In this document: positions 7,988 to 16,146 of the stretch, piece by piece
How the letters are laid out: each line of letters opens with the position of its first letter
Numbering within the stretch: the first letter of the stretch is position 1
Origin: Cloacibacterium normanense
Lineage (GTDB): Bacteria; Bacteroidota; Bacteroidia; Flavobacteriales; Weeksellaceae
Direction: 5' to 3'
DNA: 64,000 nucleotides
Assembly: GCF_003860565.1 (NCBI RefSeq)
Contig: NZ_CP034157.1
Location: 2,418,001-2,482,000, forward strand
Notes under the pieces: generated by a model
The model's input: only the letters and a program-made list of their open reading frames with translations
Database searches by the model: none
What the model was told of the DNA's origin: nothing
Position numbers and translations under genes: made by a program

Positions 7988-9685
7988 ATGAAAAAAATCA
8001 CAATACTTTTCCTCTTTCAAACGATATTTTCTTTTGCTCAAGATTTCAAAACACCTTACGAAAAAGGCAACGGAAATCAAACCACCACCTATGAAGAAAT
8101 GGTGAAGTTTTATGAAGATTTAGACAAAAACTTTGAAAGTATTTCGGTGGTAGAAAAAGGAAAAGATGACAACGGAGAACTTATTAGAGTCGTAATTTTT
8201 GATAACTCAAAAAAACAAAATATTCCCGTAATTTTCATTAATAATGGCATTCATCCTGGTGAAAGTGACGGAATTGATGCTACCATGATGCTGATACGAG
8301 ATTTGGCTTTAGGAAAAATAAAAGTTCCACAAAATACCAAAGTTGCAGCAATTGAAGCATACAATATTTCGGGAATGCAAAGACGCGGGAAATTTTCAAG
8401 AGCCAATCAAAACGGACCAGAAGAACACGGTTTCCGTGGAAATGCTAGAAATTTTGATTTGAACAGAGATTTCATCAAAAATGATACAGAAAATGCCAAA
8501 GCTTTTCAAGAGATTTTTCATTGGCTAAAACCGATTTATTTTATTGATAATCACGTAAGTAATGGCGCAGATTATCAGTATACTTTTACCTATATTTCTA
8601 CCAATAAAGAAAGATTAGGAAATTCTCTCGGAACGTATTTTCACAAAGAAATGCAACCGAAACTGATTCAAAATATGGAGAAATCTAAAATTTTGAACGT
8701 TCCTTACATCAATATTCACGGAGATTCTCCAGATGAAGGATTTCCAGCGTTTATGGATTCTCCTCGTTATGCAACAGGTTACACTACCCTTTTCAATATT
8801 CCGGGAACCGTGGCAGAAACGCACATGCTAAAACCTTACAAAGACCGCGTAAATGCAACGTATGAATACATGAAGCACTCCATCAATTTTGTGGATGAAA
8901 ACTACTTGGATATTTCTAAAAAAATGATGGAAGAATTAACCAATTATTTACCAAATAAAAAATACGCAATTCGTTGGAAATTAGACAGCACCAAATACAG
9001 TTTTATTGATTTCAAAGGTTATGAAGCTGGAAAAAAACCAAGTGAAATTTCAGGAAAACCAAGACTTTTCTACGACAGAAATAAACCTTTCACAAGAAAA
9101 GTAAAATTCTTTGACACTTACAAAGCTGACAAAGAAATTGTAATCCCAAGTTACTATGTGATTCCAAAATCTGAAGGGAAAATCATAGAAAATTTAAAAC
9201 GCAATCAAATCAAATTCAAAGAATTACAATCAGATTCTTTGATAACAGTTGAATCTTATAAAATTGTAGATTTTAAAACCGTAAAAAATCCTTACGAAGG
9301 TCATTACTTGCATTTCGATACTCAAGTTTCATCAGAATTAAAGACTAAAAAATTCAGAAAAGGAGATTATTTGGTTTCTACAAAACAATCTGGCGTGAAA
9401 TTCCTTTTAGAAACGCTAGAACCAGAAGCAGTTGACTCTTACTTTAACTGGAATTTTTTCGATGGAATTTTGGGACAAAAAGAGTATTTTTCTGACTATG
9501 TTTTCGAAGATACTGCTGCCGAATTATTAAAAACCAACAAAGCTTTAAAAACCGCTTTTGAACTGAAAAAAGCTTCAGATGCTAATTTTGCAGAAGATGG
9601 AGCTGCTCAATTAGATTGGGTGTATAAAAATTCAGAATATTACGAAGGTTCTGTAAATCAATATCCTATTTATAGAATTCGGTAA
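7988..9685 (+). CDS. Secreted M14-family zinc carboxypeptidase
   Basis: The 565-residue protein has a Sec signal peptide (MKKITILFLFQTIFSFAQ). Zinc-carboxypeptidase signatures are HPGE with ligands His89 and Glu92, NFDLNRDF supplying the Asn-Arg substrate pocket, DNH with the third ligand His189, and GTVAETHM with catalytic Glu277. The catalytic domain covers roughly residues 30-310. The C-terminal half is an extra beta-rich domain common in Bacteroidetes M14 proteins. It should trim peptides in the periplasm or outside the cell; specificity is not readable. It is transcribed away from the lipoprotein gene and appears monocistronic. Confidence 0.9.
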   Translation: MKKITILFLFQTIFSFAQDFKTPYEKGNGNQTTTYEEMVKFYEDLDKNFESISVVEKGKDDNGELIRVVIFDNSKKQNIPVIFINNGIHPGESDGIDATMMLIRDLALGKIKVPQNTKVAAIEAYNISGMQRRGKFSRANQNGPEEHGFRGNARNFDLNRDFIKNDTENAKAFQEIFHWLKPIYFIDNHVSNGADYQYTFTYISTNKERLGNSLGTYFHKEMQPKLIQNMEKSKILNVPYINIHGDSPDEGFPAFMDSPRYATGYTTLFNIPGTVAETHMLKPYKDRVNATYEYMKHSINFVDENYLDISKKMMEELTNYLPNKKYAIRWKLDSTKYSFIDFKGYEAGKKPSEISGKPRLFYDRNKPFTRKVKFFDTYKADKEIVIPSYYVIPKSEGKIIENLKRNQIKFKELQSDSLITVESYKIVDFKTVKNPYEGHYLHFDTQVSSELKTKKFRKGDYLVSTKQSGVKFLLETLEPEAVDSYFNWNFFDGILGQKEYFSDYVFEDTAAELLKTNKALKTAFELKKASDANFAEDGAAQLDWVYKNSEYYEGSVNQYPIYRIR

Positions 9686-9814
9686 TTTAAAAATAGATTT
9701 TTAAACCATTAAGCAAGAAAGCTATTAAGAAAAAACTCGAAGAATTAAAACTTATTTTTCTTAATTCCTTAATAAACTCTTAATGTTAGAAAAAGGTTTT
9801 CAATGTTTTAAAAA

Positions 9815-9964
9815 TCATGAACATCCGCAATCTTTATCGCAATGCGTTCTTTTACTATCGAATTTTTTTGGAGAAAAAGTTTTTTTAATGATGTTATAAA
9901 TAGAATAAGATGCCGCTAATAAAGCCGCAAAAATGATAACGTATTGAAGGACTAAACTTTCCAT
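9815..9964 (-). CDS. FeoB-associated Cys-rich membrane mini-protein
   Basis: This 49-residue ORF reads MESLVLQYVIIFAALLAAS at its start, giving one N-terminal transmembrane helix, then a Lys-rich stretch and a Cys cluster at the C terminus (HCDKDCGCS). That layout matches the small Cys-rich membrane proteins found next to FeoB in Bacteroidetes and Firmicutes, thought to assist ferrous-iron uptake. The location supports this: ferritin, feoB and feoA follow within 3.2 kb. A -7 box lies 16 nt upstream of the start. It is too short for many gene callers, so it is easily missed. Confidence 0.8.
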   Translation of the reverse strand: MESLVLQYVIIFAALLAASYSIYNIIKKTFSPKKFDSKRTHCDKDCGCS

Positions 9965-9980
9965 GACAAAAATCTTATTA

Positions 9981-9988
9981 CAAAATTA
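9981..9988 (-). promoter_or_regulatory. -7 box for the FeoB-associated mini-protein
   Basis: The reverse complement reads TAATTTTG (TAnnTTTG), 16 nt before the ATG. It is back to back with the plus-strand promoter of the next microprotein gene. Confidence 0.55.
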
Positions 9989-9997
9989 CATAATTAT

Positions 9998-10028
9998 TTT
10001 GAACTATTCTAAATAAAGATTAATTTTG
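9998..10028 (+). promoter_or_regulatory. Complete Bacteroidetes promoter (TTTG-N19-TAATTTTG)
   Basis: A -33 TTTG at 9998-10001 and a -7 TAATTTTG at 10021-10028 are separated by 19 nt, the optimal arrangement. The -7 box ends only 4 nt before the ATG at 10033, so the transcript would start at or next to the start codon. Confidence 0.7.
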
Positions 10029-10032
10029 TATC

Positions 10033-10185
10033 ATGGATTTCAGAACTAACCCTTATTTCAATCTTGTTGTTCCAACCATGGAGAGCAAAAATTACGAACA
10101 ATATTGTGGCAAAAAGAAATGTTGCAAGAAATTTAAGAAAGGGAAAAGATGTAAAAAATGCCCAGGAAGAGATAAAATTTCTTAA
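10033..10185 (+). CDS. 50-residue Cys/Lys-rich microprotein
   Basis: The ORF encodes 50 residues: MDFRTNPYFNLVVP, then a middle region, then a basic Cys cluster with single and paired Cys (CGKKKCC, RCKKCP). Five Cys in the last 26 residues and a pI that must be very high suggest metal or nucleic-acid binding, but I recognise no family. It has a textbook promoter. An alternative start is the ATG at 10078 (residue 16), which would give a 35-residue product with a normal 5' UTR. Neighbours are the FeoB-associated protein and ferritin, so a link to iron handling is plausible but unproven. Confidence 0.55.
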   Translation: MDFRTNPYFNLVVPTMESKNYEQYCGKKKCCKKFKKGKRCKKCPGRDKIS

Positions 10186-10206
10186 AACTAAATCAGATTT
10201 CTTTCT

Positions 10207-10214
10207 TATCTTTG
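10207..10214 (+). promoter_or_regulatory. -7 box upstream of ferritin
   Basis: TATCTTTG (TAnnTTTG) lies 16 nt before the ferritin start. Confidence 0.6.
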
Positions 10215-10230
10215 AATAAATTCATTTATT

Positions 10231-10731
10231 ATGAACAGAGATTATATATTTGATTTGCTGAATCAGCAAATTGCAAAAGAACAATATGCCGCGCAATTGT
10301 ATCTATCCATGAGCGCTTGGTTTTTAGAACAAGATTTAGACGGAATTGCCAATTATTTCAGAGTTCAATCTAAAGAAGAACTGATGCATTCAGAAAAATT
10401 CTTTGATTATTTGAACGATATCGGTGGAAAAATTGTGCTACAAGAAGTAAAACAACCTCCTCATGATTTCAAAGATGCTTTAGAAATTTTTGAAAAAGCT
10501 TTAGAGCACGAAAAATTAGTAACCAAAAGTATTTTTGACATTGTAAAAGCTGCTAATGATGCAGGAGATTACTCTACTGCTGCTTTCTTACAATGGTTTG
10601 TGAATGAACAGGTAGAAGAAGAAGCCAATGCTTCTCAATTGATTTCGAAAATTAAAATGGTGAAAGACAATCCTTCTGCTTTGTATCTTTTTGATCAAGA
10701 ATTGGCGAAACGCGTTTTCGTAGCTGAATAA
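10231..10731 (+). CDS. ftnA: Bacterial non-haem ferritin
   Basis: The 166-residue four-helix-bundle protein stores iron as a 24-mer cage after oxidising Fe(II). Ferroxidase-centre residues fall at the positions known from E. coli FtnA: Glu17, Glu50, His53, Glu94, Gln127 and Glu130. It is flanked by ferrous-iron uptake genes: the FeoB-associated protein upstream and a convergent feoAB unit downstream. It has its own promoter and shares a bidirectional terminator with feoB. Confidence 0.95.
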   Translation: MNRDYIFDLLNQQIAKEQYAAQLYLSMSAWFLEQDLDGIANYFRVQSKEELMHSEKFFDYLNDIGGKIVLQEVKQPPHDFKDALEIFEKALEHEKLVTKSIFDIVKAANDAGDYSTAAFLQWFVNEQVEEEANASQLISKIKMVKDNPSALYLFDQELAKRVFVAE

Positions 10732-10735
10732 AATG

Positions 10736-10763
10736 AAAAACTGCTTTTAAAAGCAGTTTTTTT
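10736..10763. terminator. Bidirectional terminator between ftnA and feoB
   Basis: AAAACTGC pairs with GCAGTTTT, with T runs on both strands, in the 30-nt gap between the two convergent genes. Confidence 0.8.
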
Positions 10764-12816
10764 ATTTGAAAAATTGGTAAACCAACATGGAAGCTAGATA
10801 AGCTAAACCAGACATGAAAACCAATTGAATCGCCGTCCATTTCCAAGATTTTGTTTCTCTGTAGACTACAGCAATCGTAGAAATACATTGCATCGCAAAA
10901 GCGTAGAATATAAGAATGGAAAGTCCTGTTGCAAAACTGAAGACTTTTTCGCCATTCGGTTTTACATCACTTCTCATTTTTTCAATAACAGATTTTTCTG
11001 GAGCATCATCATCAAGACTGTAAAGTGTTGACATTGTGCCAACAAACACTTCTCTCGCTGCAAAACTGGTAAGAATTCCTACTCCCATTTTCCAATCGTA
11101 ACCCAAGGGTGAAATCACAGGTTCCATTTGTTTCCCGATTTTAGCCAAATAAGAATTTTCTAATTTCACATCTGAATGATGTTCTAAAATATGGAAATCA
11201 TCTTTCGGTCCGAAATAACTTAAAAACCAAAGAATTACACTTACCGCCAAAATGATTTTTCCAGCTCCAGTAATAAATTCCCAAACTTTACCTAAAACCA
11301 ATTTGAAATCATATCTCCAAAGTGGCATTTTATACGTTGGCAAATCCATTACCAAGAAGGTTTTTCCTTTATTTTTAATGAAATATTTTAAAATAAATGC
11401 GGCTAAAAGCGAAGTCGCAAATCCTAAGAAATACATTCCCAGAAGCGCAATCGCTTTATATTTTACGCCAAAGAAAGTTCCATCGGTAAATATAAGCGCA
11501 ATAATAATACTGTAAACCGGAAGTCTTGCAGAACACGTCATAAAAGGCGTAATCAGAATCGTAATGAGTCGCTCTTTTACATTTTCTATGTTTCTGGTAC
11601 TCATAATTGCAGGAATGGCACAAGCTGTTCCCGAAACGAGCGGAACAATACTTTTTCCGTTTAAACCAAACGGTCGTAAGAATCTGTCCATCAAGAAAAT
11701 AACTCTTGCCATGTAACCAGAATCTTCTAATAAATACAAGAAATATAAAAGAATCCCGATTTGTGGAGCAAAAATCACAATTCCGCCAATTCCTGGAATA
11801 ATTCCGTCAGAAATTAATGAATTCAATGGACCTTCTGGAAGCCAAGTTCTGGAAGTTTCTGATAGCCAAGCAAAAGCAGCATCAATCCAATTCATAGGAT
11901 ATTCTGCGATGAAAAATACACTTTGGAAAATGGTGAGTAAAATAATCCCAAAAACCAAATATCCTAAAACAGGATGTACTAAAACTTTATCTAATTTTTC
12001 GGTGAGAAGTTCCTTGAACTGAGGTTTTTTAGAAATGGTTTGAGAGATAATTCCGTCAATTTGTTGGTATCTTCTGATGGTTTCCTGCACTTGTAAACGC
12101 TTAGGAACCATACATTTTCTGTCTTCTTGATTCAGTTGTGTTTTTACACTTTCTAATTTGCCGAGATAAGTATCTGCAGCAATAAGCGTCCACACTTTAT
12201 AGAAATTGTTCTCCTCGATTTGTCTTGAAATCTTGAAAACCAATCCTAAATTCTCTGAAGGAATATCAAAATAAGGCTTATCCGAAACCGAAAATTCATC
12301 TTTAAAAATAGATTCTCTTATTTCTTCAATTCCGATATTCTTTTTGGCATTGGTTTCTAGAATATTTTGACCTAGAAGTTCGCTCAGTTTTTTAGAATCA
12401 ATGTGTAAACCTCTTTTTTCCGCTAAATCTACTTGGTTAATGACCATCAAAACAGGAATTCCCAAATCTTTAATTTGCTGATAAAGCAGTAAGCTTCTTT
12501 TGAGATTCAGCGCATCTGCAATGTAAATTACACCGCTGTATTTTTCTTGTTCTTCAATCAAATATTTAGTGAAAATAGCCTCGTCTTCAGAAGTGGGATA
12601 AATGCTGTAAGAACCTGGCAAATCTACAATTTCTACTTCTTCGTCTTTGTATAGGTAAGTTCCTTCGTGTGAAGCAACGGTAACTCCAGCGTAATTGCCG
12701 GTTTTTTGGTTTTTGTTACAAAGCAAATTGAAGAGGGTAGATTTTCCTACATTGGGATTTCCTACCAAAAGAATATGTTTTTGTTTTTTTGCTGAGTTCG
12801 GCATATAATTTTCCAA
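10762..12816 (-). CDS. feoB: Ferrous iron transport protein B
   Basis: The 684-residue inner-membrane transporter has an N-terminal G domain with G1 GNPNVGKS at 19-26, G3 DLPGSYS and G4 NQVD, a helical spacer, and then a polytopic C-terminal region containing two Gate repeats (e.g. MARVIFLMDRFLRP and the CAIPAIMSTR segment). It imports Fe(II) across the inner membrane. Residue 5 is an alternative Met start. feoA lies 20 nt upstream and they share the promoter near 13115. Confidence 0.97.
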   Translation of the reverse strand: MENYMPNSAKKQKHILLVGNPNVGKSTLFNLLCNKNQKTGNYAGVTVASHEGTYLYKDEEVEIVDLPGSYSIYPTSEDEAIFTKYLIEEQEKYSGVIYIADALNLKRSLLLYQQIKDLGIPVLMVINQVDLAEKRGLHIDSKKLSELLGQNILETNAKKNIGIEEIRESIFKDEFSVSDKPYFDIPSENLGLVFKISRQIEENNFYKVWTLIAADTYLGKLESVKTQLNQEDRKCMVPKRLQVQETIRRYQQIDGIISQTISKKPQFKELLTEKLDKVLVHPVLGYLVFGIILLTIFQSVFFIAEYPMNWIDAAFAWLSETSRTWLPEGPLNSLISDGIIPGIGGIVIFAPQIGILLYFLYLLEDSGYMARVIFLMDRFLRPFGLNGKSIVPLVSGTACAIPAIMSTRNIENVKERLITILITPFMTCSARLPVYSIIIALIFTDGTFFGVKYKAIALLGMYFLGFATSLLAAFILKYFIKNKGKTFLVMDLPTYKMPLWRYDFKLVLGKVWEFITGAGKIILAVSVILWFLSYFGPKDDFHILEHHSDVKLENSYLAKIGKQMEPVISPLGYDWKMGVGILTSFAAREVFVGTMSTLYSLDDDAPEKSVIEKMRSDVKPNGEKVFSFATGLSILIFYAFAMQCISTIAVVYRETKSWKWTAIQLVFMSGLAYLASMLVYQFFK

Positions 12817-12836
12817 ATTTCAGTAGAAATTATGGT

Positions 12837-13091
12837 TTAATTTTCTGGTTCTACGAAAATAAATCTCGCTTCTTCTTCACGAAGAGCAACTCTCGTTTTT
12901 TCTTCTCCGTATTCTATGTACAGAGGACCGCTAAAAGGCGCTTGATGTAAGATGACGAAAGATGTTTCTGGCAATAATCCCATTTCGATAATCTTATTGG
13001 GCATCTGCAAGTTTTCGTTATCATAACCTTTGATTTTCCCCTTTTTATTTCGAGGAAAACAGCACAATTTATTTGAAATATTTGTCTGCAA
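12837..13091 (-). CDS. feoA: Ferrous iron transport protein A
   Basis: This 84-residue SH3-like cytosolic protein assists FeoB. The conserved core IIEMGLLPETSFVILHQAPFSGP is recognisable at about residues 34-56. The length is normal for FeoA. It lies directly upstream of feoB on the same strand with a 20-nt gap, giving the classical feoAB order, with one promoter in front. Confidence 0.93.
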   Translation of the reverse strand: MQTNISNKLCCFPRNKKGKIKGYDNENLQMPNKIIEMGLLPETSFVILHQAPFSGPLYIEYGEEKTRVALREEEARFIFVEPEN

Positions 13092-13114
13092 GATTTCTAT
13101 AATTAATTGAGGAG

Positions 13115-13122
13115 CAAATATA
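13115..13122 (-). promoter_or_regulatory. -7 box of the feoAB operon
   Basis: The reverse complement reads TATATTTG (TAnnTTTG), 23 nt upstream of the feoA ATG. Confidence 0.6.
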
Positions 13123-13272
13123 CTTTATTTATTTTAATTCTAAATAAGACTTCCATAGTTTTTTTCAAAAGAATTGCTGATTAAAAACATCTTCTCACGA
13201 AAAACGATTCTCCAATTGATGAAATGAAAAAGTATTTTAAAAATTAAACCCTCTTTTCGCAAAAATTCTTCC

Positions 13273-13280
13273 TAAATTTG
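13273..13280 (+). promoter_or_regulatory. -7 box upstream of ogt
   Basis: TAAATTTG (TAnnTTTG) lies 17 nt before the ogt start. Confidence 0.55.
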
Positions 13281-13297
13281 TTGAAAACTCATTCATT

Positions 13298-13810
13298 ATG
13301 AATATGCTGTACACCAAATCATACGAAACTCCACTTGGTAAAATGGTGGCTTTTGCCAATCAAAATGCCTTGCTTCTCCTCGATTTTGAAGATTCTAAAT
13401 ATTTTGAAAAGCACATGGAAGAAATTTCGCAAGGTTATGGCGTCATCAAAACATCGAATAACAGAGTTTTAAAACTTCTGGAAAAGGAATTGAGCCAATA
13501 TTTCAAAGGTAAATTGACAAAATTTACCGTTCCAGTAGAATTTACGGGTACAGATTTTCAGAAAAAAGTTTGGGAAGAGTTGCAGAACATCAGCTTTGGA
13601 GAGTACAGAAGCTATCAATCTCAAGCCGATGCCATGAAACGTCCAAAATCGGTAAGAGCAGTTGCCAATGCCAATTCTAGAAATAAATTATGCTTGGTGG
13701 TTCCTTGCCACCGAGTAATTGGCAAAAATCTTTCATTAACGGGTTATGCTGGTGGTGTCAATAGAAAAGCCGCGCTTTTAAAACTTGAAGGAGTAGAATT
13801 GACGTTCTAA
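13298..13810 (+). CDS. ogt: Methylated-DNA--protein-cysteine S-methyltransferase
   Basis: The 170-residue suicide DNA-repair enzyme removes methyl groups from O6-methylguanine. The active-site motif PCHRVIG is present with acceptor Cys137, preceded by the DNA-binding helix-turn-helix and the Arg-finger region (SVRAVANANSRNK). The N-terminal ribonuclease-like domain is short, as in Ogt rather than Ada. Whether to call it ogt or a second methyltransferase gene depends on the rest of the genome. It is convergent with the prc-like protease gene. Confidence 0.93.
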   Translation: MNMLYTKSYETPLGKMVAFANQNALLLLDFEDSKYFEKHMEEISQGYGVIKTSNNRVLKLLEKELSQYFKGKLTKFTVPVEFTGTDFQKKVWEELQNISFGEYRSYQSQADAMKRPKSVRAVANANSRNKLCLVVPCHRVIGKNLSLTGYAGGVNRKAALLKLEGVELTF

Positions 13811-13814
13811 ATAA

Positions 13815-13841
13815 AAACTCCTCCAAAAATTTGGAGGAGTT
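13815..13841 (-). terminator. Terminator for the Prc-type protease gene
   Basis: AACTCCTCCAA pairs with TTGGAGGAGT. On the minus strand the stem is followed by TTTTTAT; on the plus strand the tail is weak. It may still slow transcription from ogt. Confidence 0.7.
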
Positions 13842-13860
13842 ATAAATACATCAAAGATGT

Positions 13861-15981
13861 TTATTTGAGTTCAGAGATAATATTTACGGTTTCTTGAAGG
13901 TAAATATCTCTTTTCAGATTTTTCATCCAGTTTTCAGATTTTTTAGCAAAAACCTCATCGGTTTTTCCTCTGGCAACTTCGTCTGCATGAAGCGCGAAGT
14001 TCAATCCGTTATTGTATTTAATCAATGGTTTGAATTTATCAATCTGTGCTTTTCTGGTTTTCATCACCGTTTCAAAATCTTTTAGATTAAGAGAAATCTT
14101 TTCTTCTTTGTCTAATTTTTCTCTCCATTGTGCAGATTCTAATAACAATTGATAAAATTTATTTTGAGCCATTCTTGACTGACTGTTTTTCGCCAAATCT
14201 GCAACATTTATTGGATTATTCACTGTAAAACTGCTAGAGTTAACTTGATCCCAAGGTAAAGCATAATTGTCAAACCTTTCGCCGATTTCTTCATAAGAGA
14301 ACACATCTTTCATCGGGATGTCAGACTCAACTCCTTTTAACTGGGTAGATTTTCCGTTGATTCTATAAAATTTCTGAATGGTTAATTTCAGTGAACCAAA
14401 ATCATCCGTACTGTTTAAAAATCTATTCAGTTCTACGAAAGTCTGCACTGTTCCTTTCCCGAAAGAATTAGGAGAACCAACAATCACTGCTCTTCCGTAA
14501 TCTTTCATCGCACCTGCTAAAATTTCAGAAGCAGAAGCCGAAAGTTCGTTTTGCATGATTACCAATGGACCAGTCCAAATTGGGTCATTTTGTTTGTTTC
14601 TCATCACCTGAACTCTACCGTTTCCGTCTTTTACTTGAACAACAGGTCCGTTATTCATGAAAAGTCCCATAATATCTACCACTTCGGTAAGAGAACCACC
14701 TCCGTTATTTCTTAAATCAAGGATGATTCCTTCTACCTTTTGAGCTTTTAGTTTAATAAGTTCTGCTTTTATGTCGTCTGAAGCATTTCTTCCTTTAGCA
14801 TCTTCAAAATCTGCATTGAAACTTGGCAAATTGATGAATCCATATTTTTTACCATTCGCTCCATTGATGATGATACTTCTCGCAAAAGTGTCTTCTATCG
14901 CTACTTCTTCACGAATCATCTTCACTTCTTTGATGGTTCCATCTTTTTTCTTAAGCGTAAGAACTACTTCTGTTCCTTTTTCGCCACGGATAAAACGCAC
15001 CGCTTCATCTACCAACATTCCCGTCACATTAATTGGTTCTTCTCCTTTTTTAGACTGAACTTTTAGAATCTCGTCTCCTTCTGAAATCTGTTTCGATTTC
15101 CAAGCTGGAGCGCCAACTACCAATGTTCCGATTTTTATTTTTCCTTTGCTTTCTTGAATCGTTGCCCCAATTCCAATGACTTTTCCTACGAAATTCACAT
15201 CAAAATCTTCTTTGTCTTGAGGTGAAAAATAATTGGTATGCGGATCAAAAACTTCTGTGTATGCATTCATGTAAACCGAGAACCAATCCATTTTTTTACG
15301 CTTTTGGAATCTCTTAAACATAGAAGTCATTAAATCTTTTACTTCTTCCGTAGCTTTTACTTGTTTCTGCGCAGGTGTAAGAATTTCTAACTTGATGGTA
15401 TCTTTCAGTTTCAGACGGTTTACACTGTCTTTTTTCTCACGTTGCGTTTCTTCTTTTGCATTGAGCGTTTCTATTTCTTGAAGAATATTGTACTTGATGA
15501 ATTTTTTCCACTCGTTTTTTAATTCTTCTTGATTCTGAGGATATTTTTTCAGTTTTGGCTCCAGAATTAATTCATCATTTTCTTCAAAATTAATGGGTTT
15601 GCTCAAGATTTCCTGAGAATATTTTTCGATTTCTGCGGTTCTGTCGTACAATTTATCAACCGTTAGTTTATAAAAAGTTAAATCACCTCTGTTCAGATAA
15701 TCATCTAATTTGGTTCTGTGTTTGCTGAATTCATCTACTTCTGATTGCAGGAAAAATCTTTTTCCTGGGTCTATCATTTCCATGTATTTATCGTAAACAT
15801 CAGCAGAATAAGCATCATTAATCGGCTTAGGCGAATAATGCAGATAAGAAAGCGTATTTTTTACACTTATCATAATCGTTTGCATCTTCTCGTCATCATT
15901 CTGCGGTGCATTGAAACAGAACATTAGCGTTACAAGTGGCGCAAAAAATAAAAGTCTATTGAGTTTGAATTTTTTGAACAT
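13861..15981 (-). CDS. prc: Carboxy-terminal processing protease, Prc/Tsp-like (S41A)
   Basis: This 706-residue periplasmic serine protease has an N-terminal signal segment (LLFFAPLVTLMFCFNA). It carries a long helical N domain, a PDZ domain near 240-330 (GIGATIQESKGKIKIGTLVVGAPAWKS) and the S41 core. The catalytic Ser483 lies in SASASE (481-486) and the general-base Lys509 in SFGKGTVQ. A DUF3340-like C-terminal extension follows, as in E. coli Prc. It degrades or trims periplasmic proteins from their C termini. The gene stands alone between two terminator/gap regions. Confidence 0.94.
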   Translation of the reverse strand: MFKKFKLNRLLFFAPLVTLMFCFNAPQNDDEKMQTIMISVKNTLSYLHYSPKPINDAYSADVYDKYMEMIDPGKRFFLQSEVDEFSKHRTKLDDYLNRGDLTFYKLTVDKLYDRTAEIEKYSQEILSKPINFEENDELILEPKLKKYPQNQEELKNEWKKFIKYNILQEIETLNAKEETQREKKDSVNRLKLKDTIKLEILTPAQKQVKATEEVKDLMTSMFKRFQKRKKMDWFSVYMNAYTEVFDPHTNYFSPQDKEDFDVNFVGKVIGIGATIQESKGKIKIGTLVVGAPAWKSKQISEGDEILKVQSKKGEEPINVTGMLVDEAVRFIRGEKGTEVVLTLKKKDGTIKEVKMIREEVAIEDTFARSIIINGANGKKYGFINLPSFNADFEDAKGRNASDDIKAELIKLKAQKVEGIILDLRNNGGGSLTEVVDIMGLFMNNGPVVQVKDGNGRVQVMRNKQNDPIWTGPLVIMQNELSASASEILAGAMKDYGRAVIVGSPNSFGKGTVQTFVELNRFLNSTDDFGSLKLTIQKFYRINGKSTQLKGVESDIPMKDVFSYEEIGERFDNYALPWDQVNSSSFTVNNPINVADLAKNSQSRMAQNKFYQLLLESAQWREKLDKEEKISLNLKDFETVMKTRKAQIDKFKPLIKYNNGLNFALHADEVARGKTDEVFAKKSENWMKNLKRDIYLQETVNIISELK

Positions 15982-16146
15982 ATTTTTTAATAAAATTATT
16001 TACAATAAGTTGGGTTAACTATTGCTTTGTTACAGAATACATTTTTAAATAAAGCTCAAATTTAATGTCTTATTTAAAAATATGATATATTTTTTTGATT
16101 TTTTTCTTCGATTTTAAAAATTTACAGAAACAAGAATGTATTTTTC

